Below are positions 1 through 8,451 of a stretch of DNA of 64,000 nt, piece after piece. The DNA is taken from the NCBI RefSeq assembly GCF_004919105.1, contig NZ_STGK01000005.1:1-64000 (forward strand). The letters are read 5' to 3'. Both the position numbers and the translations under genes were made by a program. The DNA comes from Nocardioides sp. GY 10113 (GTDB lineage Bacteria > Actinomycetota > Actinomycetes > Propionibacteriales > Nocardioidaceae). Below the pieces are notes generated by a model. That model was not told the origin of the DNA and did not search any database. It saw only the letters and a program-made list of their open reading frames with translations. Position 1 is the stretch's first letter. Every line of letters starts with the position of its first letter.

Positions 1-367
1 ATGGCCCCGACCGCCGTCCAGGCGGCCTAACCCCAACTGTCACCTGTCCGTGCAGCAGTCCCGAGTGTTGGCCGGTGTGGCTCGGTTGCGTGAGACGCAG
101 AGTTCAGCGTTACTGCGACATCGTGTCAACGACTTTCGAGGTTTCTTTGCCATTCGCCATAGGCGCGGAGAGTGTGCGTGAGACCGACCCCTCGCTGGGG
201 CGTCGAACCGCGTCGAACCGCGTCGACCGGAGCGCGAGGTTCACGCGTGCTGCGCACGGGGACGGACCAAGGGTCCATCGCGGGCCGCCCTTCGCCTCTG
301 CCCGTCCTCGGTCTGGCGGAGGAGACTCGGAAACGTGGTGTCGCACGCCTCGTCGGGGAGGGTCGTC
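1..367. other. Gene-free leading segment
   Basis: I can support no gene here. Open frames in this stretch are antisense or alternative-frame reading through G+C-rich sequence. Bases 105-165 are noticeably richer in A+T than the surroundings and may hold the promoter of the gene starting at 368, but I cannot place a convincing minus-35/minus-10 pair. A ribosome-binding site (GGGGAGGG) lies at about 355-362. Confidence 0.5.
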
Positions 368-1660
368 ATGTCGATACGGAAGTGGGCGCTGATCGGGGTC
401 GCGGCCGCGCTCGCTGCGGCGCTCCAGGCTCCGGCGCCGGGGGCGACCGTCGCGGAGGACTCCTGGGGCCCGGTCCACAGGTTCGAGCGCAACCCCGCGG
501 GCCAGTCGCTCACGGTGGACGGGCGCGACGTCACGACCGTCGCCTGGGGTTCGCAGCGTGGGTGGCCGGAACCGGTCAAGGTGGCCCGCCGTACGGCGCG
601 CGGCCGGTGGCAGGCCCCGGTGACCCTCGGGGCGGGGTACGACCCGGTCGTCGCGGCCGACGCCGCCGGCAACGTGGTCGCCGCCTGGCGCCGCGACCGC
701 GGGGGGTTCACCACGGGGGTCTGGGTCTCCCGGAAGCCAGCGGGCCACGGATGGACGACCCCGGTACGGATCTCCCGTGACAAGGCCGTCCCGGGCTACC
801 CCGACGGCGAGAGCATCTACGGCGCCGGGAACCTCGACGTGGCCGTGCGCTCCGGCGGCGCGGCACTGGTGACGTGGGAGTGGGGCGACCCCGAGCGCGG
901 CGTCCCGTACCGGGTCCAGGCGGTCTACCGGCCTGCGGGCCGGGCGTGGAGCGAGGTCACGACGCTGAGCCAGGGCGCGGGCGGCGCCCGCGCCACGATC
1001 GCGCCGAACGGGAGGGCGTGGGTCGCGTACGGCCGGCACCCGGCGACGGGCCCGACCCGGGTCATGGTCCGCTCCAGGCCGGCGGCCGGGCCCTGGGGCG
1101 CGGCCGAGCGGATCGGGTCAGGCTCCCTCGGTGCCGTCGAGGCCACCGGTCGCGGCGATGTCGTGGCCGTGTTCGCCCGCGGCGGCCGGGTGCGGACGGC
1201 CGTGCGCCACAGGACCACCGGAGCGTGGGACGCGCCGACACCCGTCACGCCAGCGTCGGTGCGCGCCCGGCGCTGGTCGGTCTCGCTGAACGCCGCCGGC
1301 GCGGCCGCGGTCGGCTACCTCGTCGGACAGCACCGGGTCGACGTCGTCCGTCGCCGCTCCGGGGGCCGGTGGACCGAGCCTCGGACGTTGGCCGACACGT
1401 CGCTGCGGCTGTCCGGGACCGTCGCCACGATCAACCGGGCCGGTGACGCCTTCGTCGGCTGGGACAACAGCTACGGGATCTGGGGCAGGTACCGGGCCGC
1501 CGGTGAGGGCTGGCGCCCGGCGACCGCGGCCCAGGAGGACACCGGCCAGGTCGACGTGCTCGAGGCGACCCAGGCGGCGCTGACGCCGAGCGGACGGGTG
1601 GTGCTGCTCTGGGATCAGGAGGCCCGGCCGCTGCGGGCCCGTGTGCTGCGCACCTCCTGA
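368..1660 (+). CDS. Exported hypothetical protein, probable beta-propeller-like
   Basis: The predicted product has 430 residues. The ATG at 368 follows GGGGAGGG by 5 bases and opens a typical Sec signal peptide: MSIRKWAL, then an Ala/Leu-rich core, with cleavage likely near residue 29 after an Ala-rich segment. The mature part consists of repeated stretches of about 45-50 residues with Trp-containing strands (patterns such as VAWGS, VAAWRRD, VTWEWGD, VAYGRH, VGYLVG, VGWDNS), as expected of blade-like beta repeats. I recognise no catalytic motif, so the function is unknown and an extracellular binding or structural role is only inferred. A perfect hairpin terminator follows the stop codon directly. 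An in-frame start further upstream (335) would destroy the signal peptide and is less likely. Confidence 0.8.
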   Translation: MSIRKWALIGVAAALAAALQAPAPGATVAEDSWGPVHRFERNPAGQSLTVDGRDVTTVAWGSQRGWPEPVKVARRTARGRWQAPVTLGAGYDPVVAADAAGNVVAAWRRDRGGFTTGVWVSRKPAGHGWTTPVRISRDKAVPGYPDGESIYGAGNLDVAVRSGGAALVTWEWGDPERGVPYRVQAVYRPAGRAWSEVTTLSQGAGGARATIAPNGRAWVAYGRHPATGPTRVMVRSRPAAGPWGAAERIGSGSLGAVEATGRGDVVAVFARGGRVRTAVRHRTTGAWDAPTPVTPASVRARRWSVSLNAAGAAAVGYLVGQHRVDVVRRRSGGRWTEPRTLADTSLRLSGTVATINRAGDAFVGWDNSYGIWGRYRAAGEGWRPATAAQEDTGQVDVLEATQAALTPSGRVVLLWDQEARPLRARVLRTS

Positions 1661-1685
1661 GCCTCCGCCCTGTCGGGGCGGAGGC
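1661..1685 (+). terminator. Hairpin terminator of the exported-protein gene
   Basis: A perfect 10-bp stem (GCCTCCGCCC at 1661-1670 with its complement at 1676-1685) and a 5-base loop begin right after the stop codon. There is no T tract, as is common in actinobacteria. Confidence 0.7.
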
Positions 1686-1869
1686 GGACGGCAGCCTGAG
1701 CGATGCGGCGGGACCCGCGCGGACTCCGCCACCGCGTCGCCGGGACGCCCCCCGTTCCTCCCGCAGCCGGACCGGCGCCCTGCGCGCCTACGGGTCGGCT
1801 ACACGGTCTCCTCGGCCATCAACCGCAGCCCGGATCCGGAGCTGGTCGCCGCGGTCGATCGAGATGCCG

Positions 1870-1926
1870 CGTCACATGGATATCCGCCCCGAGATGGCTG
1901 ATTCAGGGGCGAATATCCATGTGACG
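1870..1926. repeat. Long inverted repeat, 21-bp arms
   Basis: The arms are at 1870-1890 and 1906-1926 with a 15-base loop. They match at 20 of 21 positions. The single mismatch (C at 1884 against A at 1912) becomes a G-U pair in RNA read from the minus strand, so the hairpin is fully paired in a transcript of the FKBP gene that ends at 1961. It may be that gene's terminator or RNA stabiliser, although there is no T tract. The arms contain the A+T-rich ATGGATAT element, which is unusual for this chromosome. I noticed no other copy in the window. Apart from this and the preceding terminator, bases 1661-1960 hold nothing I can identify. Confidence 0.75.
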
Positions 1927-1960
1927 TCGCACCACCCGGGCCGCAGCCCGGCAGCCGGCG

Positions 1961-2959
1961 CTACTGGACCTCGACGACGTCGACGAGGAACCAGAGCGTG
2001 GCGTTGCCCGGGATCGCGGACCCGCTGCCGGTCGCCCCGTAGCCGTAGGCCGGCGGGATCTGGAGCAGCACCCGGCTGCCGACCTTGACGTCGGTCAGGC
2101 CGATCGTCCAGCCCCGGATCAGCCCGCTGAGCGGCGAGGTGAGCGGCTCGCCGCGCGAGAAGCTCTCGTCGAACGGCGCGTCGGCGTCGTACGTGGAACC
2201 GAGGTAGTTGACGACCACGGTGTCGGTGGCCTTCACCGCGGCGCCGTCGCCCTCCTCGAGGACGACCCGCTGCACCGGGGTGTCGAGCGCGGGCTCGTCG
2301 ATCCCAGAGAAGTCGAGGCCGGTGGGCTGGCCGCCCTTCTCGACGACCGAGGGCTGCGTCTCGGGATCGGCGTCGTGGACCTTGTCGTCGGTGGGCTCCG
2401 GGGAGCTCGCCTGCTTCTCGATCAGGTCGCCCACGAGGACGACGCTGTGCTCGGGGTCGATCCCGAGGGAGTTGCTCTCGGCCCGGGCGCCGAACACCGC
2501 CACCGGGTCGGCGACCACGGCGACGCGCGAGCCGTAGGTCTGACCCTCGAGCAGCGCCGTGAACACCTCGGCGAGCTGGGCGGGGTCGTAGGGGATCGCC
2601 TCCGGGGCGCCCTGGTCGTAGTCGCTGTACACCTGCTCCTCGGTGCTGCCGTTGCCGACCCACAGGTAGGTCATCACGGTGTCGCCCTCGGCGATGGCCT
2701 CGCCGTCGCCCTTGACCAGCGTGGTCGCCGACGTCTCGTCGGGCAGGTCGATGCTGTCGGACCACTCCGCGGAGATGCCCTCGCCGACCTCGCCGGTGAA
2801 CGCGACCTGGTCGAGGGTGCCCTCGGTGGCCGCGGTCGCCCCCGACGACGCCGAGCCGGAGTCGTCGGTCGCGGTGTCGGAGTCGCCGCACGCGGCGAGC
2901 GCGGCGGTCAGGGCGGCGGCGGAGAGCAGAGCGGTGGGGCGTCGCAGGCGTCGGTGCAC
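1961..2959 (-). CDS. FKBP-type peptidyl-prolyl isomerase lipoprotein
   Basis: The product has 332 residues and starts with GTG at 2959. A lipoprotein signal ends in the lipobox LAAC with Cys24, so it should be anchored outside the membrane. The C-terminal 110 residues form a canonical FKBP domain: VVVNYLG, then FDESFSRG, then PAYGYG and a closing LWFLVDVVEV strand. Family members catalyse cis-trans isomerisation of peptidyl-proline bonds and assist folding of exported proteins. Residues of about 60-190 show a weaker FKBP-like pattern (a VMTYLWVG strand, an FTALLEGQ helix, SVVLVGDLIE), suggesting a degenerate first domain, as in tandem FKBP lipoproteins of actinobacteria. The gene stands alone and is followed by the long inverted repeat. 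Confidence 0.9.
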   Translation of the reverse strand: MHRRLRRPTALLSAAALTAALAACGDSDTATDDSGSASSGATAATEGTLDQVAFTGEVGEGISAEWSDSIDLPDETSATTLVKGDGEAIAEGDTVMTYLWVGNGSTEEQVYSDYDQGAPEAIPYDPAQLAEVFTALLEGQTYGSRVAVVADPVAVFGARAESNSLGIDPEHSVVLVGDLIEKQASSPEPTDDKVHDADPETQPSVVEKGGQPTGLDFSGIDEPALDTPVQRVVLEEGDGAAVKATDTVVVNYLGSTYDADAPFDESFSRGEPLTSPLSGLIRGWTIGLTDVKVGSRVLLQIPPAYGYGATGSGSAIPGNATLWFLVDVVEVQ

Positions 2960-3131
2960 GTTCAGACCTTCTGGTTGAGGGCGCGACCTCGGCCGCGGGG
3001 AAGCGTGGGTGAGGCTACCGGGTGATCCTGTGCGCAGGCTGAGTCGGCGAACGCCGTGCGGCCTCGCGGTGGCCCCGTCGCGGCCGGGACCCGGCTACGG
3101 CGGCGGGCCCGCGGTCCGCGACGATGGCCCC

Positions 3132-3455
3132 ATGACCCGCGTCCTTGACCTCCACGGCGACCTCCCGACCCTGCCCCTCGACCCCGAGACCGTCCTGTCC
3201 GGTACGCCGGCGGCGGGATCGCGCGCGCTCACCGAGGTCGGTGGCGCCGAGATCGGGGTCTGGGAGATCACCGCGGGGACGGTCACCGACGTCGAGGTCG
3301 ACGAGGTCTTCGTGGTGCTGTCGGGGTCGGCGTCGGTGACGTTCGAGGACGGCGAGACGATCGACCTCGGCCCGGGCGTCGCCGTTCGGCTGAGGGCGGG
3401 GGACCGCACCACCTGGGTGGTGCGCGAGACGTTGCGCAAGATCTACGTGGCGTAG
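3132..3455 (+). CDS. Small cupin-domain protein
   Basis: The 107-residue product is a single cupin barrel of the DUF861/EutQ-like type. It has the pattern of a beta-hairpin with VFVVLSGSASVTFEDG, then a GPGVAVRLRAGDRTTWVV segment, which is typical of this group. The metal-binding His residues of classic cupins are not obvious, so an enzymatic role is not claimed. The ATG at 3132 is preceded by GACGAT and six bases, which matches the leaderless-promoter pattern seen elsewhere in this window, and there is no Shine-Dalgarno sequence. It converges on the STAS gene, with 4 bases between their ends. Confidence 0.8.
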   Translation: MTRVLDLHGDLPTLPLDPETVLSGTPAAGSRALTEVGGAEIGVWEITAGTVTDVEVDEVFVVLSGSASVTFEDGETIDLGPGVAVRLRAGDRTTWVVRETLRKIYVA

Positions 3456-3459
3456 GGCC

Positions 3460-3858
3460 TCAGTCGGCGGGCTCGGCGTTGGCGCGCTCGGCCAGCGCCG
3501 CGAGCGCGTCCTCGCGCGTGTCGTGCACCTGCAGCGCGCGGAGCAGGCCGGTCAGGCGGAGCAGCCGCCGTACGGTGCCCTCGGGGCAGGCCACGGCGAA
3601 GCCCGTGCGGAGCACCCTCGCCTTCTTGTGGGTGCGCACGAGCACCCCCAGGCCCGCCGAGTCGATGAAGCCGAGGCCGGAGACGTCCACGACCAGGCCC
3701 GCGATACCGGCGATCAGCTGACCCTCCAGGGCGGCCCTGGCCGGGCCGGCTGAGAGCAGGTCCAGCTCGCCCGACAGCGCCACCACGGTGATGCCGTCGC
3801 GCTCCTCGGTCGTGACCGAGAGTCCCTCGATCTCGTGGTCGGCGGGGGTGCTGCTCAT
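3460..3858 (-). CDS. STAS-domain anti-sigma factor antagonist
   Basis: The 132-residue product is a single STAS domain of the SpoIIAA/RsbV type. The signature VVDVSGLGFIDSAGLGVLV is present, with Ser67 in the position that partner kinase anti-sigma factors phosphorylate. In this family the unphosphorylated protein binds the anti-sigma factor and frees an alternative sigma factor; phosphorylation switches it off. No partner kinase or sigma factor gene is adjacent, so it presumably acts with components encoded elsewhere. A GGAGGA ribosome-binding site precedes the ATG. Confidence 0.9.
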   Translation of the reverse strand: MSSTPADHEIEGLSVTTEERDGITVVALSGELDLLSAGPARAALEGQLIAGIAGLVVDVSGLGFIDSAGLGVLVRTHKKARVLRTGFAVACPEGTVRRLLRLTGLLRALQVHDTREDALAALAERANAEPAD

Positions 3859-4043
3859 GGGGTCCTCCTCGTGGACGGTCTACGGCCTTCTACCCATCCC
3901 CGTCAGGCCTACACACCCCGGAGCGCCCGCGATCGCACCCGACGGCGGGGCGCGCCGGCCGCTGGGCGCCGACCTGCTGCCTGCCCGGCTCACCCAGGGC
4001 GCTCCGGGTGGCGGTGCCGCGCTGCGCTCGCTGAGGACGGGCC

Positions 4044-4058
4044 CGAGTCGAAGGTCCC
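4044..4058. promoter_or_regulatory. Possible DosR/DevR-like box
   Basis: The minus strand reads GGGACCTTCGACTCG, sharing GGGACCTTCG with the boxes at 19447, 31674 and 46043. It lies 82 bases before the DHA2 exporter gene and 185 bases before the divergent STAS gene. Its second half-site is poor, and no minus-10 element sits at the spacing seen in the better sites. Confidence 0.35.
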
Positions 4059-4140
4059 TTCCCGCGGCCCGGGGGAGCGGGCAGGATCGGTCAGGCGCAC
4101 CGGGCCGCTTGGGACCGGGACGAGGGGTCAGGGGCCGGCG

Positions 4141-5754
4141 ATGGGCGAGACAGGATCACGGCCGACTGCGGCCGCCACGGCCGGCTTCTCGGCCATCCTG
4201 CTGACGCTCGCCTCCGCGCAGTTCCTGATGACCCTGGACAGCTCGGTCATGAACGTCTCCATCGCCACGGTGGCCGACGACCTCGGCACCGACGTCACCG
4301 GCATCCAGACCGCGGTCACCCTGTACACGCTGGTGATGGCGTCGCTGATGATCACCGGCGGCCGGATCGGGCAGAAGATCGGGCGCAAGCGAGCCTTCTC
4401 GCTCGGCTGTGTCGTGTACGGCGTGGGCTCGGCCACGACGGCGCTGGCGCCGAACCTCACCGTGCTGCTGATCGGCTGGTCGCTGCTGGAAGGCATCGGC
4501 GCGGCGCTGATCATGCCGGCCGTGGTCGCCCTCGTCGCGTCGAACTTCGAGGCCGCGCAACGCCCGCGTGCCTACGGGCTGGTGGCGGCCGCGGGGGCGA
4601 TCGCTGTGGCGGCCGGCCCGCTGATCGGCGGCCTTCTGACCACGTACGCCTCGTGGCGGTGGGTCTTCGTCGGCGAGGTCGTGATCGTGCTCGGCATCCT
4701 GCTGCTCTCGCGGCGGATGGCCGAGAACCCGACCGATCCCAGTCGGCTCGACCTCGTCGGGACGGTCCTCTCCGCGATGGGTCTGGCGCTGGTGGTGCTG
4801 GGCATCCTCCGTTCGGGTGAGTGGGGCCTGACCCTCCCGAAGCCGGGCGCTCCCGCCTGGTTGGGTCTCTCGCCCGCGATCTGGCTGGTGCTCGGTGGCG
4901 GCCTCGTGCTCTTCGCGTTCCTCTCGTGGGAGCGACACCGGGTCGAGCGGGGCGCGGCGGTGCTCCTCGACCCTGCGATGCTGCGCAACCCGCAGCTGCG
5001 CGGCGGCCTGACGTCGTTCTTCTTCCAGTACCTGCTGCAGGCCGGGCTCTTCTTCTGCGTGCCGCTGTTCCTGTCGGTCGCCCTCGGACTGTCGGCGGTC
5101 GAGACCGGCGTGCGGATCCTGCCGCTGTCGCTGACGCTGCTGCTGGGCGCGGTGGGCATCCCGCGGTTCTTCCCGCGGGCGAACCCGCGGCGCGTGGTGC
5201 GTTCGGGCTTCCTCGCCCTGCTGGCCGGCATCGTGGTGCTGATGGGGGCCTTGGAGTTCGGGGCCGGACCCGAGGTGGTCACCGGACCGCTGCTGCTCGC
5301 CGGCCTCGGAATCGGCGCGCTGGCCTCCCAGCTGGGTGCGGTCACCGTCTCCGCGGTGCCCGACGAGCAGAGCGGCGAGGTCGGCGGCCTGCAGAACACG
5401 CTGACCAACCTCGGCGCGTCGATCGGCACGGCGGTGGCCGGCGCCGTGCTCGTCTCCGGCCTGACGGCGTCGTTCCTCACCGGGATCCAGCAGAACCCCG
5501 CCGTGCCGGACGACCTCGCCTCGCAGGCGCAGGTCGACCTCGCCGGCGGCCTCTCCTTCATCCCCGACGACGCCCTCGACACGGCGCTGGCCGATGCCGG
5601 GGTCACCGGCGCCACGGCGGACGCGATCGTGGAGGAGAACGCGGCGTCGCGGCTGGACGGCCTGCGGCGCGCGCTCGGTGCGCTCGCCCTGCTCGCGATG
5701 GTGGCGCTGTTCGTCACCGGCGGCGTCCCGACCCGCCAGCCAGGCTCCGGCTGA
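4141..5754 (+). CDS. MFS drug exporter, DHA2 (EmrB/QacA) family
   Basis: The 537-residue product has the 14-helix layout of the DHA2 branch of the major facilitator superfamily. The first helix carries the DHA2 pattern (LDSSVMNVSIATVADDL); the helix 2-3 loop has the MFS signature GGRIGQKIGRKRAF. Helix 5 has the antiporter-type segment GPLIGGLL. Proteins of this family export drugs or other amphipathic compounds in exchange for protons; the substrate cannot be told from sequence. The ATG at 4141 begins a short hydrophilic leader before helix 1. The upstream box at 4044-4058 resembles a dormancy-regulator site, so expression could respond to low oxygen, but this is weak inference. Confidence 0.9.
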   Translation: MGETGSRPTAAATAGFSAILLTLASAQFLMTLDSSVMNVSIATVADDLGTDVTGIQTAVTLYTLVMASLMITGGRIGQKIGRKRAFSLGCVVYGVGSATTALAPNLTVLLIGWSLLEGIGAALIMPAVVALVASNFEAAQRPRAYGLVAAAGAIAVAAGPLIGGLLTTYASWRWVFVGEVVIVLGILLLSRRMAENPTDPSRLDLVGTVLSAMGLALVVLGILRSGEWGLTLPKPGAPAWLGLSPAIWLVLGGGLVLFAFLSWERHRVERGAAVLLDPAMLRNPQLRGGLTSFFFQYLLQAGLFFCVPLFLSVALGLSAVETGVRILPLSLTLLLGAVGIPRFFPRANPRRVVRSGFLALLAGIVVLMGALEFGAGPEVVTGPLLLAGLGIGALASQLGAVTVSAVPDEQSGEVGGLQNTLTNLGASIGTAVAGAVLVSGLTASFLTGIQQNPAVPDDLASQAQVDLAGGLSFIPDDALDTALADAGVTGATADAIVEENAASRLDGLRRALGALALLAMVALFVTGGVPTRQPGSG

Positions 5755-5785
5755 GGCGCGCCCTGCTGGCCGTTAGGTTGTCGGC

Positions 5786-6829
5786 GTGGGACGGAGGCAG
5801 CGCTGGCTGGTCGCGACAGAGCGCGGCTTCGACGGTCTGCGCCGCCGCTACCGCTACCGCGGTGGCCGGCAGCCGGACGACCTCCGGATCGAGGCCTACC
5901 TCGGGTACGCCGGCCCCGACCGCGCCGTGGTGGGCGGACGGGTCCTGGACGACCCCCCGCCGCCCATGGCGCAGGCGGGGGAGAGCCTCGGCGCGGCCGT
6001 CCGCCGCAGCGTCGGCCAGTTCCTCACGGTGGAGCTGCCGCAGGTGCCGCTGCGGATCCGGCTCGGGGCGGCCGAGGTCGAGGTGATCTCCGACGAGGAG
6101 GGCTACTTCCGCGCCGAGCTGGCCGTGGACGGCCTGCCGGTGCCATGGGCCGAGGGGAGCGTCGAGCTGGCGGCGCCGTACCGCGGCCTGGCGCCCGGCC
6201 ACGCGACGCCGATCCGGGTCCGGGTGACCGGGCCGGACGCCCGGTTCGGGGTGATCTCCGACATCGACGACACGATCCTCGAGACCGGCGTGCAGCGGGC
6301 GGGGCGGATGCTGCGCACCACGCTGACCGGCTCGGCGCTGACCCGCACGCCGTTCCCCGGGGCCGCGGAGCTCTACCGCGACCTCGCGGGGCCCCGGGGC
6401 GACGGGAACCCGTTCTTCTACATCTCCTCCAGCCCGTGGAACCTGCACGCGTTCCTGGTGGCCTTCCTCGAGCACCGCGGCTTCCCGCTCGGACCGCTCC
6501 TGCTGCGCGACCTGATCGGCACGGCGGCCGGCCGAGCCCGGAAGCGGGACCGCATCGACGAGGTGCTGGCGCTCCACCCCGAGCTGCCGTTCGTGCTGAT
6601 CGGCGACTCCGGTGAGAAGGACCCGGTGATCTACGCGGAGACGGTACGCCGCCATCCGGGTCGCATCCGGGCGGTCTACATCCGCGAGGTGCGGCTGGAC
6701 CCCGGCGACGGCCGCGTCGAGGCCGTGACGGACGGCTGGTCCGAGGACGTGCCGTTCGTGCTCGCCGCCGACAGCGCCGCGGTACGCCGCCACGCGGCCT
6801 CCATCGGCCTGTTGGCCGAGCCCACCTGA
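5786..6829 (+). CDS. App1-like (DUF2183) phosphatase
   Basis: The 347-residue product contains the App1/DUF2183 catalytic domain. The HAD-type acid motif DIDDT begins at Asp159 (Asp159-x-Asp161-x-Thr163). Downstream come the SSSPWN segment (motif II, Ser) and FVLIGDSGEKDPVIY (motifs III-IV), in the usual order. The N-terminal 140 residues form a beta-rich domain common in these proteins. The family is named after yeast phosphatidate phosphatase App1, but the bacterial substrate is unknown. The GTG at 5786 lies 6 bases after TAGGTT (5774-5779), so the mRNA is probably leaderless. Confidence 0.85.
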   Translation: MGRRQRWLVATERGFDGLRRRYRYRGGRQPDDLRIEAYLGYAGPDRAVVGGRVLDDPPPPMAQAGESLGAAVRRSVGQFLTVELPQVPLRIRLGAAEVEVISDEEGYFRAELAVDGLPVPWAEGSVELAAPYRGLAPGHATPIRVRVTGPDARFGVISDIDDTILETGVQRAGRMLRTTLTGSALTRTPFPGAAELYRDLAGPRGDGNPFFYISSSPWNLHAFLVAFLEHRGFPLGPLLLRDLIGTAAGRARKRDRIDEVLALHPELPFVLIGDSGEKDPVIYAETVRRHPGRIRAVYIREVRLDPGDGRVEAVTDGWSEDVPFVLAADSAAVRRHAASIGLLAEPT

Positions 6830-6893
6830 CCGCCCGCGGTCCTGAAGTGTGGGCCACGTCACTCCCGGGTTCCCCGCGGCGTAGAGTCGGGTG

Positions 6894-7574
6894 ATGGTCC
6901 GTGTGCTTGCCATCGCCGATGAGGAGGCGCCCGACCTGCATGCCGGCGCGCTGCGGGATCTGGCGCCCGACCTGGTGCTCTCCGCCGGAGACCTGAACTG
7001 GGACTACGTCGAGTACGTGGCCTCGGCGGTGGACGCACCGGTGGCCTTCGTGCCGGGCAACCACGAGCCGGCGATCCCGCGCGTCAAGCAGACCCGCAAC
7101 GGCACCTACGTCTGCGACGGCATCGTCTGCGACGCGCCCCGACCGCACGGCGCGGTCAACGCCGACCGCTCCGTGCTCGAGATCGCGGGGCTGCGGATCG
7201 CGGGGCTCGGCGGCTGCGTCCGCTACCGCGAGGGGCCGCACCAGTACACCCAGCAGCAGTACCGCAGGCTCGCCCGGCGTCTGGCCCGCCGCGCGCGGCG
7301 CGCCGGACCTGTCGACGTGCTGCTCACGCATGCGCCGCCGTTCGGGATGGGCGACGGGGACGACCGGCCGCACGAAGGGATCGAGGCGTTGCGCGACGCC
7401 ATCGAGATCCTCCAGCCCACGTGGCACCTGCACGGCCACATCCACCCCTACGGCCACCCGAAGCCGGACCGGCAGCTGGGCGGCACCACGATCCGCAACG
7501 TCATCCCGTGGCGCATGCTGGAGATCACTCCTCGTGCCCTGGCGCCGCGCGACGCGGCGGGCAGAATGGTGTGA
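6894..7574 (+). CDS. Calcineurin-like metallophosphoesterase
   Basis: The 226-residue product has most of the di-metal phosphoesterase motifs: GDLNWD (motif II), GNHEP (motif III), LLTHAPP (motif IV) and HGHIHP (motif V). Motif I, normally DxH, reads DEE here, so one metal ligand is replaced; a subset of actinobacterial relatives appears to be built this way. Substrate unknown. TAGAGT (6882-6887) lies 6 bases before the ATG and 3 before an in-frame GTG at 6891, so a leaderless message is likely. The stop codon overlaps the ATG of the next gene by one base, so the two are co-transcribed. Confidence 0.85.
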   Translation: MVRVLAIADEEAPDLHAGALRDLAPDLVLSAGDLNWDYVEYVASAVDAPVAFVPGNHEPAIPRVKQTRNGTYVCDGIVCDAPRPHGAVNADRSVLEIAGLRIAGLGGCVRYREGPHQYTQQQYRRLARRLARRARRAGPVDVLLTHAPPFGMGDGDDRPHEGIEALRDAIEILQPTWHLHGHIHPYGHPKPDRQLGGTTIRNVIPWRMLEITPRALAPRDAAGRMV

Positions 7575-8425
7575 TGAAGGACAGCGGATTCCCGCGCGCG
7601 GACGCCGAGAGCGACTTCCTGCGGGCCCGGCGGCAGGCCAGCCTCTCGGCGCTGGCCCGGCGGCTGCGCGGCGACGAGGATGCGGGCGAGACGCTCTCGT
7701 TCGCCGAGGTGGTCGAGGCGCTGGGGCGGCGGGCGGCGCGCCACCGGGGCATCCAGGAGATCCCGTTGGACGCGATCGTCGGCTCCGTCGACAAGGCCCG
7801 CGACTTCGACCGCCGGTTCCGGCCCACGTCGAACCGCAGCCGTGAGCGGTGGGAGCGGCTCGCGCTCAAGGCGCGCACGGGCACCTCGTTCCCGCCCATC
7901 GACGTCTACCAGCTCGGGAACCTCTACTTCGTCCGCGACGGCCACCACCGCGTCTCCGTCGCGCGGGCCCTCGGCGGCGCCACCATCGAGGCCGACGTGA
8001 CCGAGGTGGAGACCGTGATCTCGACCGAGGGCATCGGCGGCCGACGTGACCTCGGCGACAAGAACTGGGGCCTACGCTTCCTGCAGCGCGTGCCGCTGAC
8101 CGGTCGCCGCCGGGCCGAGATCGTCTGCACCGACGCCACCGACTACCACCGCCTCGCGGAGATGGTCGAGGCCTGGGCCTGCCGGCTGATGCACCGGGAG
8201 GGCGCCTACTTCGACAAGCCGACCATGGCTCGGCGCTGGTTCGACGAGGAGTACACCCAGGTGCTGGAGCTGATCGAGGAGGCCGGTGTCCGGGGACGCG
8301 ACGAGACCGGTGCGGACGCTTACATCCGCGTCTCCCACGAGCGCTACCGCCTGATCCGCGAGCACGAGTGGAATCGCGAGGTCATGAAGCTCGTCGCCGA
8401 GCAGGGGCGTCCCCGGCGCCGCTGA
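7574..8425 (+). CDS. ParB/sulfiredoxin-fold domain protein
   Basis: The 283-residue product contains a ParB-N-like core at about residues 55-150: PLDAIVGSVDKARDF, then FPPIDVYQLGNLYFVRDGHHRVSVARALG. The last segment is the typical G-H-H-R motif of this nucleotide-binding fold. No helix-turn-helix of partition ParB proteins is visible, and the C-terminal half is alpha-helical and charged. It is therefore not a chromosome-partition ParB, and the actual function is unknown. It is translationally coupled to the metallophosphoesterase (TGATG overlap), suggesting a shared role. It converges on sugC with 26 bases between them. Confidence 0.75.
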   Translation: MKDSGFPRADAESDFLRARRQASLSALARRLRGDEDAGETLSFAEVVEALGRRAARHRGIQEIPLDAIVGSVDKARDFDRRFRPTSNRSRERWERLALKARTGTSFPPIDVYQLGNLYFVRDGHHRVSVARALGGATIEADVTEVETVISTEGIGGRRDLGDKNWGLRFLQRVPLTGRRRAEIVCTDATDYHRLAEMVEAWACRLMHREGAYFDKPTMARRWFDEEYTQVLELIEEAGVRGRDETGADAYIRVSHERYRLIREHEWNREVMKLVAEQGRPRRR

Positions 8426-8451
8426 TCCGCACGCGGCGCGGGGCCACGACC

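Noticed and set aside
6846..6865. TGTGGGCCACGTCACT as a CRP-type site before the metallophosphoesterase
   Set aside because: Both half-sites deviate from TGTGA/TCACA.
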